A model generated the notes under the pieces. It was given only the letters and a program-made list of their open reading frames with translations. It did no database searches and was not told the DNA's origin. Below are positions 1 through 6,073 of a DNA stretch of 10,100 bases, piece after piece. The translations under genes were made by a program, and so were the position numbers. Each line of letters opens with the position of its first letter. The first letter of the stretch is position 1. The DNA is from Pseudolysinimonas_A sp965653335 (lineage in GTDB: Bacteria; Actinomycetota; Actinomycetes; Actinomycetales; Microbacteriaceae), in contig CBFGZU010000071.1 of assembly GCA_965653335.1 (NCBI GenBank), positions 1 through 10,100 of the forward strand, in the 5' to 3' direction.

Positions 1-179
1 AGGGCCTCCTGACGGCTCGGGGCGAACAGCCCGTCGATGGGGCCCATGATGTTGCCCGCCGAGCGAATCCCGTCCTTGCCCTTCATCGAGAAGTCCATGA
101 ACCCGGCGATCTGGCCCACGACGCACACCGCGACGATCACCACCGGCACCGCCACCCACCAGATCCACTCCACCGGCAC
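1..179 (-). CDS. Small membrane protein, N-terminal part (C-terminus beyond the window)
   Basis: About 59 residues are visible before the left edge. After a GTG start (179, or 173 two codons later) comes one strongly hydrophobic segment at roughly residues 5-25, consistent with a single membrane anchor, then a polar stretch ending in the motif GPIDGLFAPSRQEA. A short anchor followed by an 'LFxPxR.E' motif resembles small actinobacterial proteins annotated as DUF6191, but this is recollection of a pattern, not a search. No clear Shine-Dalgarno sequence precedes either GTG, so the start is uncertain and the message may be leaderless. The gene has the same direction as hmuV, 180 bp downstream of it. 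Function is unknown. The codon pattern (GC-rich third positions) and the hydrophobic segment support a real gene. Confidence 0.55.
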   Translation of the reverse strand, partial: MPVEWIWWVAVPVVIVAVCVVGQIAGFMDFSMKGKDGIRSAGNIMGPIDGLFAPSRQEA

Positions 180-359
180 AGGATACGCGGCGCGCTCGCG
201 GAGCGAATGGAAACAAGGGCTCAGCCCGTGGCGCAATAGGCGACCGCCGACAGGGGCGCGGGAATGGTTCATAGCGCGGCGCTGTGGGACGCCGCTGTGG
301 GATGCCGCTACGGGATGCGGCTATGGGTTGCGGCTTTGGGTTACCGCTGTGGGCAACTG
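180..359. other. Intergenic region between hmuV and the small membrane protein gene
   Basis: No convincing gene lies here. The half next to hmuV is filled by the 13-bp tandem repeat array (280-357). The other half holds a short palindrome, GGGCTCAGCCC at 217-227. On the minus strand this reads as a 4-bp GGGC/GCCC stem with a TGA loop followed by TTGTTT, which could be a very weak terminator of hmuV or a protein-binding site. No good -35/-10 pair for the downstream gene was seen. Confidence 0.5.
280..357. repeat. 13-bp degenerate tandem repeat, six copies
   Basis: Six consecutive units of exactly 13 bp start at 280, 293, 306, 319, 332 and 345. The first two read CGCTGTGGGACGC and CGCTGTGGGATGC; the rest keep the pattern SGCTNNGGGNNRC. 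A seventh, poorly matching unit may follow from 358. The array starts two bases beyond the stop codon of hmuV. A 13-bp period is not a multiple of three, so it does not encode a repeated peptide. No spacers are present, so it is not a CRISPR array. Role unknown; it may be a slippage-generated minisatellite. Confidence 0.8.
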
Positions 360-1163
360 CTACCGCTGCGGCACGATGAGCGGCCGGCCGTCGATCTCGA
401 CGACACGAACGGCGAGGCCGTAGACATCCGAGATCGCCTCGGCCGTCAGCACCGAAGACGACGGACCCACCGCGACCAGCCGGCCGACCGACAGCAGCGC
501 CACCCGGTCGGCGACCGCCCCAGCGAGCGACAGATCGTGCACGACGAGCACCACCGCCCGGCCGGCGAGCGCCAGGTCGCGGGCGATGCGCAACACGTCT
601 TCCTGGTGCCGCAGATCCAGAGCAGCGGTCGGCTCGTCGAGAAAGACGACCGGGGTGTCCTGCGCCAGCACCCGGGCGAGCGACACCCGCGCCCGCTCGC
701 CGCCCGAGAGTTCGGTGAACCGCCTCCCCGCGAGATGCGTGACATCGGCCCGGGCGGCGGCCGACGCGATCGCCGCCGAATCACGCGCGATCTCGTCGGT
801 GCGGATCCACGGAGAACGACCCATCGCGATGACGTCGATCACCCGGAACGGGAAACTCAGCGCGTTGTCCTGTGTCAGCACCGCCCGGCGGCGGGCCAGG
901 TCGAGAGCCGAGAACGACCGGATGTCGCGCTCGCCGACGAGCACGTGACCCGCCGACGGCGCCCGCTCACCCGACAGCACCGAGAGCAGCGTCGACTTGC
1001 CCGCCCCGTTCGGGCCGACGAGGGCGAGCACCTCCCCCGGGATGACATCGAGCGAAACGTCGGCGAGCACCGTGCGGCCGTCCAGATCGACGGTCAGCCC
1101 GCGGGCGCGGATCACCGGCTCGCTCACGCTCAACCCCCGGGCACCGATCACCGGTTCGCTCAC
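360..1163 (-). CDS. hmuV: Heme/iron ABC transporter ATP-binding protein (HmuV family)
   Basis: This is the cytoplasmic ATPase that powers import through the FecCD permease encoded just upstream. The 267-residue protein shows the whole ABC set: Walker A GPNGAGKST at 50-58, Q-loop Gln98, signature LSGGE at 152-156, Walker B VVFLDEP at 182-188 and H-loop His209. The segment after the Q-loop (SFPFRVIDVIAMGRSPW) is the form typical of heme importers (HmuV) within the wider iron-siderophore group, so heme is the preferred but unproven substrate. The GTG start at 1163 overlaps the permease stop by four bases (GTGA), indicating translational coupling. The first 12 codons are an in-frame duplicate of the next 12, so GTG at 1127 is an equally good start giving 255 residues; both starts follow a G-rich Shine-Dalgarno-like run. 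The stop is TAG at 360-362, next to the 13-bp repeats. Confidence 0.92.
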   Translation of the reverse strand: MSEPVIGARGLSVSEPVIRARGLTVDLDGRTVLADVSLDVIPGEVLALVGPNGAGKSTLLSVLSGERAPSAGHVLVGERDIRSFSALDLARRRAVLTQDNALSFPFRVIDVIAMGRSPWIRTDEIARDSAAIASAAARADVTHLAGRRFTELSGGERARVSLARVLAQDTPVVFLDEPTAALDLRHQEDVLRIARDLALAGRAVVLVVHDLSLAGAVADRVALLSVGRLVAVGPSSSVLTAEAISDVYGLAVRVVEIDGRPLIVPQR

Positions 1164-1174
1164 GCCCAACCCCC
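1092..1174 (-). repeat. Tandem duplication of the hmuV translation start
   Basis: Two adjacent 36-bp copies (1128-1163 and 1092-1127) each begin with GTGAGCGARCCGGTGATC and encode VSEPVIGARGLS and VSEPVIRARGLT. By hand alignment they match at 30 of 36 bases. The similarity extends about 11 bases upstream of each GTG into GGGGGTTGRGC, so the probable ribosome-binding site is duplicated too. The upstream copy of that segment also encodes the last residues of the permease. Because 36 is a multiple of three, both starts feed the same frame. Confidence 0.85.
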
Positions 1175-2188
1175 CGACCGGCGACGCTGTCGCCAGAGGA
1201 GGAAGAAGAAGAACGGTCCGCCGACGAGGGAGGTCAGCATCCCGATCGGCAGTCCCGCCCCCGGCACGATCGTGCGCGCGAGCAGATCGGCCGCGAGGAT
1301 GAGCACCGCCCCGCCGAACGCCGAGGCGACGATGAGGCCGCGGTGGCGGGGGCCGAGCAGCATGCGCATGATGTGCGGCACGACGAGCCCGACGAACGCG
1401 ATGATGCCGACGAACGCGACCGCGACGCCGGTGAGCAGAGCCACGAGCACGATCGATGCGACGCGCAGGCGTTCCACGTCGAGGCCGAGATGGCGCGCGT
1501 TGCGCTCCCCGAGCGCGAGCAGGTCGTAGCGGCGACTGAGCAGGATGGCGGCGGTCACCCCCAGCACGCCTACGATCGCGACGACCGCGACTTCGCTCCA
1601 CAGTGACCCGTTCAGGTCACCCAGCTGCCAGAAGATGATCTGCTCCCGGCTCGCCGTGTCGGCGACGAACAAGACGAACGCGAGCCCCGCGCCGGCGAAC
1701 GCGTTGACGGCGATGCCCGTGAGCAGCAGCGTCACGACCTCGGTGCGACCGTTGGCTCGCGAGACGAGGTACACCAGCAGGGTCGCCAGCAGGCCTCCCG
1801 CGAACGCGAACACCGCGATCGCGTACTCGCCGAACGCGACGGCGCCGAGCACGATCGCTGTCGCCGCACCCAGAGCGGCGCCTGCCGACACCCCGACGAC
1901 GCCAGGCTCGGCGAGCGGGTTGCCGAAGATCGCCTGCATGACCGCCCCCGCCGTCGCCAGCGCGGCTCCCACGAGGATCGCCATCACGATGCGCGGGAAC
2001 CGAATGATCCACAGCGTCGATTCGGTGATCGCGTCCTCCGGAGCCCACCCGTTCGGGATGCCGGCCGCTCGCAGCAGAGAGCCGACGACCTCAGCCGGGG
2101 TCACCGGGAACTGCCCGAGCAGCGCCGACAGCAGGATGCCGCCCACGAGCAGGGCGCCGAGCGCGGCGCCGACGAGAACGCGTCTCAC
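1160..2188 (-). CDS. hmuU: Heme/iron ABC transporter permease (FecCD/HmuU family)
   Basis: Integral membrane permease of a type II importer, acting with HmuV in the cytoplasmic membrane to bring in heme or an iron complex. The 342 residues match the usual family length and are mostly hydrophobic, consistent with about ten helices. Family hallmarks are the IIRFPRIVMAILVGAALA stretch (about 61-78), GNPLAEPGVVGVSAGA (89-104), the ATPase-contacting segment FVGLVVPHIMRMLLGPRHR (265-283), and the C-terminal GLPIGMLTSLVGGPFFFFLL (312-331). The GTG start at 2188 overlaps the stop of the lipoate-ligase gene by four bases (GTGA). No clear Shine-Dalgarno sequence precedes it, so translation probably depends on coupling. 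The C-terminus overlaps the duplicated hmuV start. A substrate-binding lipoprotein (HmuT), which usually lies next to this gene, is not in the window, so it must be encoded elsewhere or shared. Confidence 0.92.
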   Translation of the reverse strand: MRRVLVGAALGALLVGGILLSALLGQFPVTPAEVVGSLLRAAGIPNGWAPEDAITESTLWIIRFPRIVMAILVGAALATAGAVMQAIFGNPLAEPGVVGVSAGAALGAATAIVLGAVAFGEYAIAVFAFAGGLLATLLVYLVSRANGRTEVVTLLLTGIAVNAFAGAGLAFVLFVADTASREQIIFWQLGDLNGSLWSEVAVVAIVGVLGVTAAILLSRRYDLLALGERNARHLGLDVERLRVASIVLVALLTGVAVAFVGIIAFVGLVVPHIMRMLLGPRHRGLIVASAFGGAVLILAADLLARTIVPGAGLPIGMLTSLVGGPFFFFLLWRQRRRSGGWA

Positions 2189-3234
2189 GGGACCCGATAC
2201 AGCCAGTCATCGGTGCCGAACTTGATTGCGATCAGTTCGGCCGCCCGCTCGAGCTCGGCATCGCTGAGCGAGCCGTCACGCAACCCGTGCAGGCTCCGGA
2301 ACGTCTCGACCATCCGCTCGATGATCTGCTCCCGCGTCAGCCCGGTCTGGCGGCGCAGCGGATCGACCCGCTTGTTGGCGCTCTTCGTGCCCTTGTCGCT
2401 GAGCTTCTCGCGACCGATGCGCAACACCTCGGCCATGCGGTCGCCGTCCATGTCGTACGCCATCGTCACGTGGTGCAGCACGCCGCCGTTGCCCAGTCGC
2501 TTCTGCGCGGCACCCCCGATCTTGCCGGTCGGCGACGCGATGTCGTTGAGGGGGACGTACGTGGCCTCGATGCCGAGGCTTCGCAGCGCCTGCACCGTCC
2601 ACTCGTCGAAGAACGCGTAGGAGTCGGCGAACGACATCCCCTGCACGAGGTCGATCGGCGCGTAGATCGAATAGGTCACCGCTCCCGGCGGCTCGATGAA
2701 CATCGCCCCGCCACCGGAGATGCGCCGCACCACGGGGAAGCCGTACCGGACGGCGTTCTCGGCATCCACTTCGTTTTTCACCGACTGGAACGAGCCGATG
2801 ACGACGGCGGGCGACGCCCACTCCCAGATGCGCAGCGTCGGGTTGCGGCGCCCGTCGCCGACCTCCTCGGCGAGCACCTGGTCGAGCGCGAGATGCAGGA
2901 GCGGGTCGAGCGGGCCCGGATGCACCAGCTCCCACGTGTAGTCGCTCCACTGGGTGGCTCTTTTCAGCCCACGCCGTACCGCCGTGGCGACGGAGTCGGC
3001 CGAGAATCCGAGCAGCACGGCGCCCTCGGGCAGAGCGGCGGCGACCGCGGCGGCGAGCACGCTCGCCTCGCTCGCGACCGGCAACCCGGTGAGCGCGGCG
3101 TCGATCGCCGACAGCACGTCGTCGGGTTCGAGAAAGAAGTCGCCCGACACCCGCACGTTCGCGAGGCGACCGTCGGCGACATCGAAGTCGACGACGACGA
3201 GCTTGCCGCCGGGCACCTTGAACTCGCCGTGCAT
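2185..3234 (-). CDS. Lipoate-protein ligase family protein with N-terminal accessory domain
   Basis: Likely a cytoplasmic lipoate/octanoate ligase that activates the acid with ATP and attaches it to a lysine of lipoyl domains (2-oxoacid dehydrogenases, glycine cleavage H protein). Residues 1 to about 90 (GKLVVVDFDV, VSGDFFLEPDD) resemble the small accessory domain that sits at the C-terminus of E. coli LplA; the BPL/LplA catalytic domain follows at about 100-349. Catalytic-domain motifs are RRISGGGAMF (170-179), GKIGGAAQKR (237-246; Lys238 fits the conserved lysine contacting lipoyl-AMP) and HHVTMAYDMD (254-263). The ATG at 3234 has AGGAG six bases upstream (3241-3245). It lies 40 bp after the hydrolase gene and shares a GTGA overlap with hmuU. 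Strict substrate (lipoate versus another acid) cannot be decided from sequence; an octanoyltransferase or related acyltransferase role remains possible. Confidence 0.88.
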   Translation of the reverse strand: MHGEFKVPGGKLVVVDFDVADGRLANVRVSGDFFLEPDDVLSAIDAALTGLPVASEASVLAAAVAAALPEGAVLLGFSADSVATAVRRGLKRATQWSDYTWELVHPGPLDPLLHLALDQVLAEEVGDGRRNPTLRIWEWASPAVVIGSFQSVKNEVDAENAVRYGFPVVRRISGGGAMFIEPPGAVTYSIYAPIDLVQGMSFADSYAFFDEWTVQALRSLGIEATYVPLNDIASPTGKIGGAAQKRLGNGGVLHHVTMAYDMDGDRMAEVLRIGREKLSDKGTKSANKRVDPLRRQTGLTREQIIERMVETFRSLHGLRDGSLSDAELERAAELIAIKFGTDDWLYRVP

Positions 3235-3264
3235 GTCGTCCTCCTGTGCCCCGTCGGGTCGAGC

Positions 3265-3283
3265 GAAGGCCAGCCTAACTTCC
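3265..3283. promoter_or_regulatory. Possible -10 box / DtxR-IdeR-like site upstream of the lipoate-ligase gene
   Basis: The plus strand reads GAAGGCCAGCCTAACTTCC, matching 12 of 19 positions of the DtxR/IdeR iron box consensus (TTAGGTTAGSCTAACCTAA), with one strong half-site AGCCTAAC. On the minus strand the same bases give TAGGCT (3272-3277), a TANNNT-type -10 box about 38 bases upstream of the ATG, though no good -35 is visible. The site overlaps the hydrolase stop codon. Iron control of a gene set ending in hmuUV would make sense, but 12/19 is weak. Confidence 0.3.
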
Positions 3284-4156
3284 GGCGGGGGAGGGGAGCT
3301 TGCGCTCGAGCCAGGCGACGAGGTCGGCGATCACCTCGTCGCGGTTGGTCTCGTTGAACATCTCGTGCCGGCCGCCTTCGTAGATCTCGACCTCGACATC
3401 CGTCACGCCGCCGCGCGCGCGGTACGCGTTCGCGAGCAGTTCGACGCTCCTCGGCCCGCCGAGCGGGTCTTCGCTGCCGATCAGGATGAGCAGTGGCAGA
3501 TCGCGGTTGAGTTTCGTCGGGCGACCCAGGAGGCGCAGGGCCTCCACCACCCCGAAGAGTTTCGCGACCTTCGCGTCGAACGTCAGCGGGTCGGCGGCGA
3601 AGCGGGTCCACACGTCGGGATCGCGGCTCAGCCACTCATGCCCCGTGCCGCCGCCGGCGGGGCGATGGCGTTTCGACAGGTCGCCGCCGTTCATGTGACG
3701 CACGGTGCGGTACGACGTGCCGGACAGCACCGCGGCCGCGTAGGGCGACGCGTCGTCGTTGAGGATCATCTGCGCGAAGATCGAGCCGAGACTGTGGCCA
3801 AGCAGCACGAGCGGCAACCGCCGGTGCTCGTCGTGGGCGATCCCCGACAACTGCCGGAGGCCGGCGATCGTCGCGCGCACGCCGCCCGGTCCGAGTCGCC
3901 CGAGCTTGGTCGTGTCGTGCCCCCACTGCTGGAGTCCGGTCTGACCGTGGCCGCGCAGGTCGCCGGCGTAGACCGTGTACCCGGCGGCGACGAGAGCTTG
4001 CGCGAGATCCTCGTAGCGCGTCGCATACTCGCCGACGCCGTGCACGATCTGCACGATCGCTTTCGGGTGGCCCGCCCGCCAGACGTAGAAGTGGATGGTG
4101 ACGCCCTCGGCGTCTTCGAACGTGTAGTCCCCCCGTGCCGCGGTGAATCTGGGCAT
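3275..4156 (-). CDS. Alpha/beta hydrolase (monoacylglycerol-lipase / lysophospholipase-like)
   Basis: A 293-residue soluble serine hydrolase of the Hydrolase_4 / serine aminopeptidase S33-like group. Visible elements are the oxyanion region VHGVGEYATRYEDLA (38-52), AGDLRGHGQT (64-73), the nucleophile elbow GHSLGS with Ser122, the probable acid Asp230 in GSEDPLGG, and the catalytic His264 in GGRHEMFNE. This order and spacing fit enzymes acting on monoacylglycerols or lysophospholipids; the actual substrate is unknown. No signal peptide or membrane segment is seen, so it is presumably cytoplasmic. The ATG at 4156 has GAGGAGG six bases upstream (4162-4168), a near-ideal Shine-Dalgarno sequence. 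It lies 119 bp downstream of the transglutaminase-like gene and 40 bp upstream of the lipoate-ligase gene, so it may start a new transcription unit or belong to one long operon. Confidence 0.9.
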   Translation of the reverse strand: MPRFTAARGDYTFEDAEGVTIHFYVWRAGHPKAIVQIVHGVGEYATRYEDLAQALVAAGYTVYAGDLRGHGQTGLQQWGHDTTKLGRLGPGGVRATIAGLRQLSGIAHDEHRRLPLVLLGHSLGSIFAQMILNDDASPYAAAVLSGTSYRTVRHMNGGDLSKRHRPAGGGTGHEWLSRDPDVWTRFAADPLTFDAKVAKLFGVVEALRLLGRPTKLNRDLPLLILIGSEDPLGGPRSVELLANAYRARGGVTDVEVEIYEGGRHEMFNETNRDEVIADLVAWLERKLPSPAGS

Positions 4157-4177
4157 CGACGCCTCCTCGCTGACCTC

Positions 4178-4183
4178 ATCGTA
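4178..4183 (-). promoter_or_regulatory. Possible -10 box for the hydrolase gene
   Basis: The minus strand reads TACGAT, 21 bases before the ATG at 4156 and just upstream of its GAGGAGG ribosome-binding site. It fits the actinobacterial TANNNT -10 form. No recognisable -35 is found 16-18 bases further upstream. The rest of 4184-4275 holds no gene and no convincing terminator for the transglutaminase-like gene. Confidence 0.22.
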
Positions 4184-4275
4184 CGTTCGCCGGCGACGAG
4201 AGCGGAGGCTCGAGACGATCGCAGCCGCGAGTGCGCCGACTTCGCCGCGTCGCCGCCCTCCGCGACGTCCCTCTC

Positions 4276-5121
4276 TTACGCTTCGCGCGTGATCTCCACC
4301 GTCACGAACAACCTCGAGCCGTAGAGGCCCGCATACACGCCCCTCAGTGGGGCGACATCCGCGTAATCGCGCCCGCGCCCCACCGTCACGTGCCGGTCGC
4401 CGATGTCGATGAGGTTCGTCGGGTCATAGCCTCGCCAGGTGCCGCAGAACCACTCGACCCACGCGTGCGACTCGCCCGAGACCGTCGCCCCCACCGCGGC
4501 ATCCGGCTGAGGGTGCAGATAGCCGCTCACATAGCGTGCCGGGATGCCCACCGCGCGCAACGCCCCGATCGCGAGATGGGTGATGTCCTGGCAGACGCCC
4601 TTCTTGTGCTCCCACGCTTCCGCGGCCGTCGTGTAAACGCTCGTCGCGCCCGACACGTACTCGATCCGGTCGCCGATCGCCTGGCAGATCGCGAGCGCAG
4701 CTTCACACGGAGACTCGGCGGTCGCGACGAGGCCGCGGGCGAGTTCCACGACGTCGGCCGGCGGTCGCGTGCGGTTGGTCTGGCCGAGCTGTTCGACGTA
4801 CTCGGTCGCCGTCTCGATCTCGTCGGCGAGTGTCGTCCACTCGAGCCGATGCTCGGGGTGGTCGCGATCCCGCACCTCGACGAGGCTCGTCGCGGTGAGC
4901 GACAGTTCGGCGTGGGGGGTGAGGATCTCGAACGACGACACCCGGGTGCCCCAGTAGTCGACGTAGGAGTGGTGACTCGAGATCGGCAGGATCTCGAGGT
5001 TGGAGTAGAGCACGAGCTGTCCGTCGGCGCTCACCGGCAGCATCCGGGCTTCGTTGTAGGACGCGGTCACCTCGCCGTCGTAGTGGAAGCCGGTCTCGTG
5101 CCGGATGCGTAGTCGTTTCAT
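4276..5121 (-). CDS. Transglutaminase-like cysteine protein of the ATP-grasp/alpha-E cluster
   Basis: A 281-residue protein with the bacterial transglutaminase N-terminal domain (MKRLRIRHETGFHYDG onward, about 1-85) followed by the papain-like transglutaminase core. The catalytic triad is intact: Cys177 in KKGVCQDITH, His219 in GESHAWVEWF and Asp233 in GYDPTN. Bacterial members are thought to be mainly peptidases or amide-transfer enzymes; which applies here is unknown. The ATG at 5121 is chosen because family members begin with 'M..L.I.H.T.Y.Y' and because AGGCGGGG precedes it. The frame stays open to 5175, but that extension overlaps the alpha-E gene and looks non-coding. It is 22 bp downstream of the alpha-E stop, so it is the third gene of a tight operon with the ATP-grasp and alpha-E genes. 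The stop is TAA at 4276-4278. Confidence 0.92.
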   Translation of the reverse strand: MKRLRIRHETGFHYDGEVTASYNEARMLPVSADGQLVLYSNLEILPISSHHSYVDYWGTRVSSFEILTPHAELSLTATSLVEVRDRDHPEHRLEWTTLADEIETATEYVEQLGQTNRTRPPADVVELARGLVATAESPCEAALAICQAIGDRIEYVSGATSVYTTAAEAWEHKKGVCQDITHLAIGALRAVGIPARYVSGYLHPQPDAAVGATVSGESHAWVEWFCGTWRGYDPTNLIDIGDRHVTVGRGRDYADVAPLRGVYAGLYGSRLFVTVEITREA

Positions 5122-5143
5122 ACGCCCCGCCTGCTCGTTGCGC

Positions 5144-6073
5144 TCATGTGTTCTCTCCGACCCACGCGGCGACATCGTTCGTCGGGAAGTAGCGCTGCCG
5201 GATCGCTTCGCTCACCGCGGTCGTCGTCGCCTGCACGGCATCCATGTGGGTGGGCAGATCGGCGATGAGGTCGATGACCGGTCGGTACTCCAGTTCGCTG
5301 CGGATCTGACCGAGCAGGCGTTGCGCCTGATCGCTCACACCGAACCGGTCGGCACGGGGTTCGATCTCGCGCAATTGCTGCTCGGCACGCGTCACCGAGT
5401 AGAGGATGCTGCGCGGGAACAGCCGGTCGAGCAGCAGGAACTCGGCGGCCTTCTGGGCACTCGGCACCCCGCGGTAGGTGCGCAGGTACGCCTCGTAGGC
5501 GCCGACACTGCGCAGGATCGTCGTCCAGGACGGGCCCGACGCTTCGGTGAGGCTGCGCGTCGCGAGCAGTCGCGCGGTCATGTCGGCGCGCTCGATGCTG
5601 CGGCCGAGGGTGAAGAACCGGTAGGCCTCGTCGCGGTTGGTCGCCGACTCGACGATGCCGACGGCGAGCGCCGAGCGTTCGCGCACCCAGGCGAAGAACT
5701 CGTGCACTTTGTCGCTCGCGACCTTGCGCGGCATCCGAGCGCGCGTGGTGTTGAGCACCTCCCAGAGTTCGGTGTTGACCACCTCTCGCGCGCGGCGGGC
5801 GTTCTCGCGGGCCGCGTTCAGGGAGTACGCGATGGATGCGGGCTGGTTGCGGTCGACCGCGAGGATCGTCAGCACGTCGCTACGCGTGACCTCGGCATCC
5901 TCGTCGACGTCGGTGCCCATCACCGACAGCAGTGACCGGCAGGCGAGGTTCTCTTCGATCCACGGGTCCTCGAGCAGCAGTTGCAGGTGCACGTCGAGGA
6001 TGCGCGCGGTGCCGTCGCTGCGCTCGATGTACCGGCCGATCCAGAACAGGCTCTCGGCAATGCGGCTCAGCAT
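5144..6073 (-). CDS. Alpha-E domain protein (DUF403)
   Basis: A 309-residue, mainly helical protein of the alpha-E superfamily. The start MLSRIAESLFWIGRYIERSD is the family's characteristic N-terminus, and a second copy of a similar motif appears at RFFTLGRSIERADMTARLL (about 152-170). Length equals the usual family length. No catalytic residues are known for the family; comparative genomics places it as the constant partner of circularly permuted ATP-grasp proteins and transglutaminase-like proteins in predicted peptide synthesis or modification systems. The ATG at 6073 overlaps the ATP-grasp stop by seven bases (ATGCTGA), indicating coupled translation; only a distant GGAG precedes it. A strong hairpin at 6103-6160 lies about 30 bases upstream of this start and could influence how much alpha-E is made. 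Confidence 0.93.
   Translation of the reverse strand: MLSRIAESLFWIGRYIERSDGTARILDVHLQLLLEDPWIEENLACRSLLSVMGTDVDEDAEVTRSDVLTILAVDRNQPASIAYSLNAARENARRAREVVNTELWEVLNTTRARMPRKVASDKVHEFFAWVRERSALAVGIVESATNRDEAYRFFTLGRSIERADMTARLLATRSLTEASGPSWTTILRSVGAYEAYLRTYRGVPSAQKAAEFLLLDRLFPRSILYSVTRAEQQLREIEPRADRFGVSDQAQRLLGQIRSELEYRPVIDLIADLPTHMDAVQATTTAVSEAIRQRYFPTNDVAAWVGENT

Noticed and set aside
280..357. CRISPR array
   Set aside because: Units are only 13 bp, directly adjacent and without unique spacers.
264..1529. Long open frame on the plus strand (421 codons)
   Set aside because: It is antisense to hmuV and hmuU; its translation is Arg/Asp/Pro-rich low-complexity sequence without any family motif, as expected from GC-rich DNA opposite real genes.
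1164..1601. Upstream extension of the hmuV frame
   Set aside because: The frame is open to 1601, but this part is antisense-free overlap with the hmuU gene in another frame and translates to Arg-rich nonsense; the ABC fold begins after the GTG at 1163 or 1127.
2287..3357. Long plus-strand open frame opposite the lipoate-ligase gene
   Set aside because: Arg/His/Val-rich shadow translation with no recognisable motif; the minus strand carries a clear ligase with conserved motifs and a good ribosome-binding site.
5122..5175. Upstream start of the transglutaminase-like gene at 5175
   Set aside because: The extra 18 residues are charged, unlike family N-termini, and lie within the end of the alpha-E gene; the ATG at 5121 has its own ribosome-binding site.
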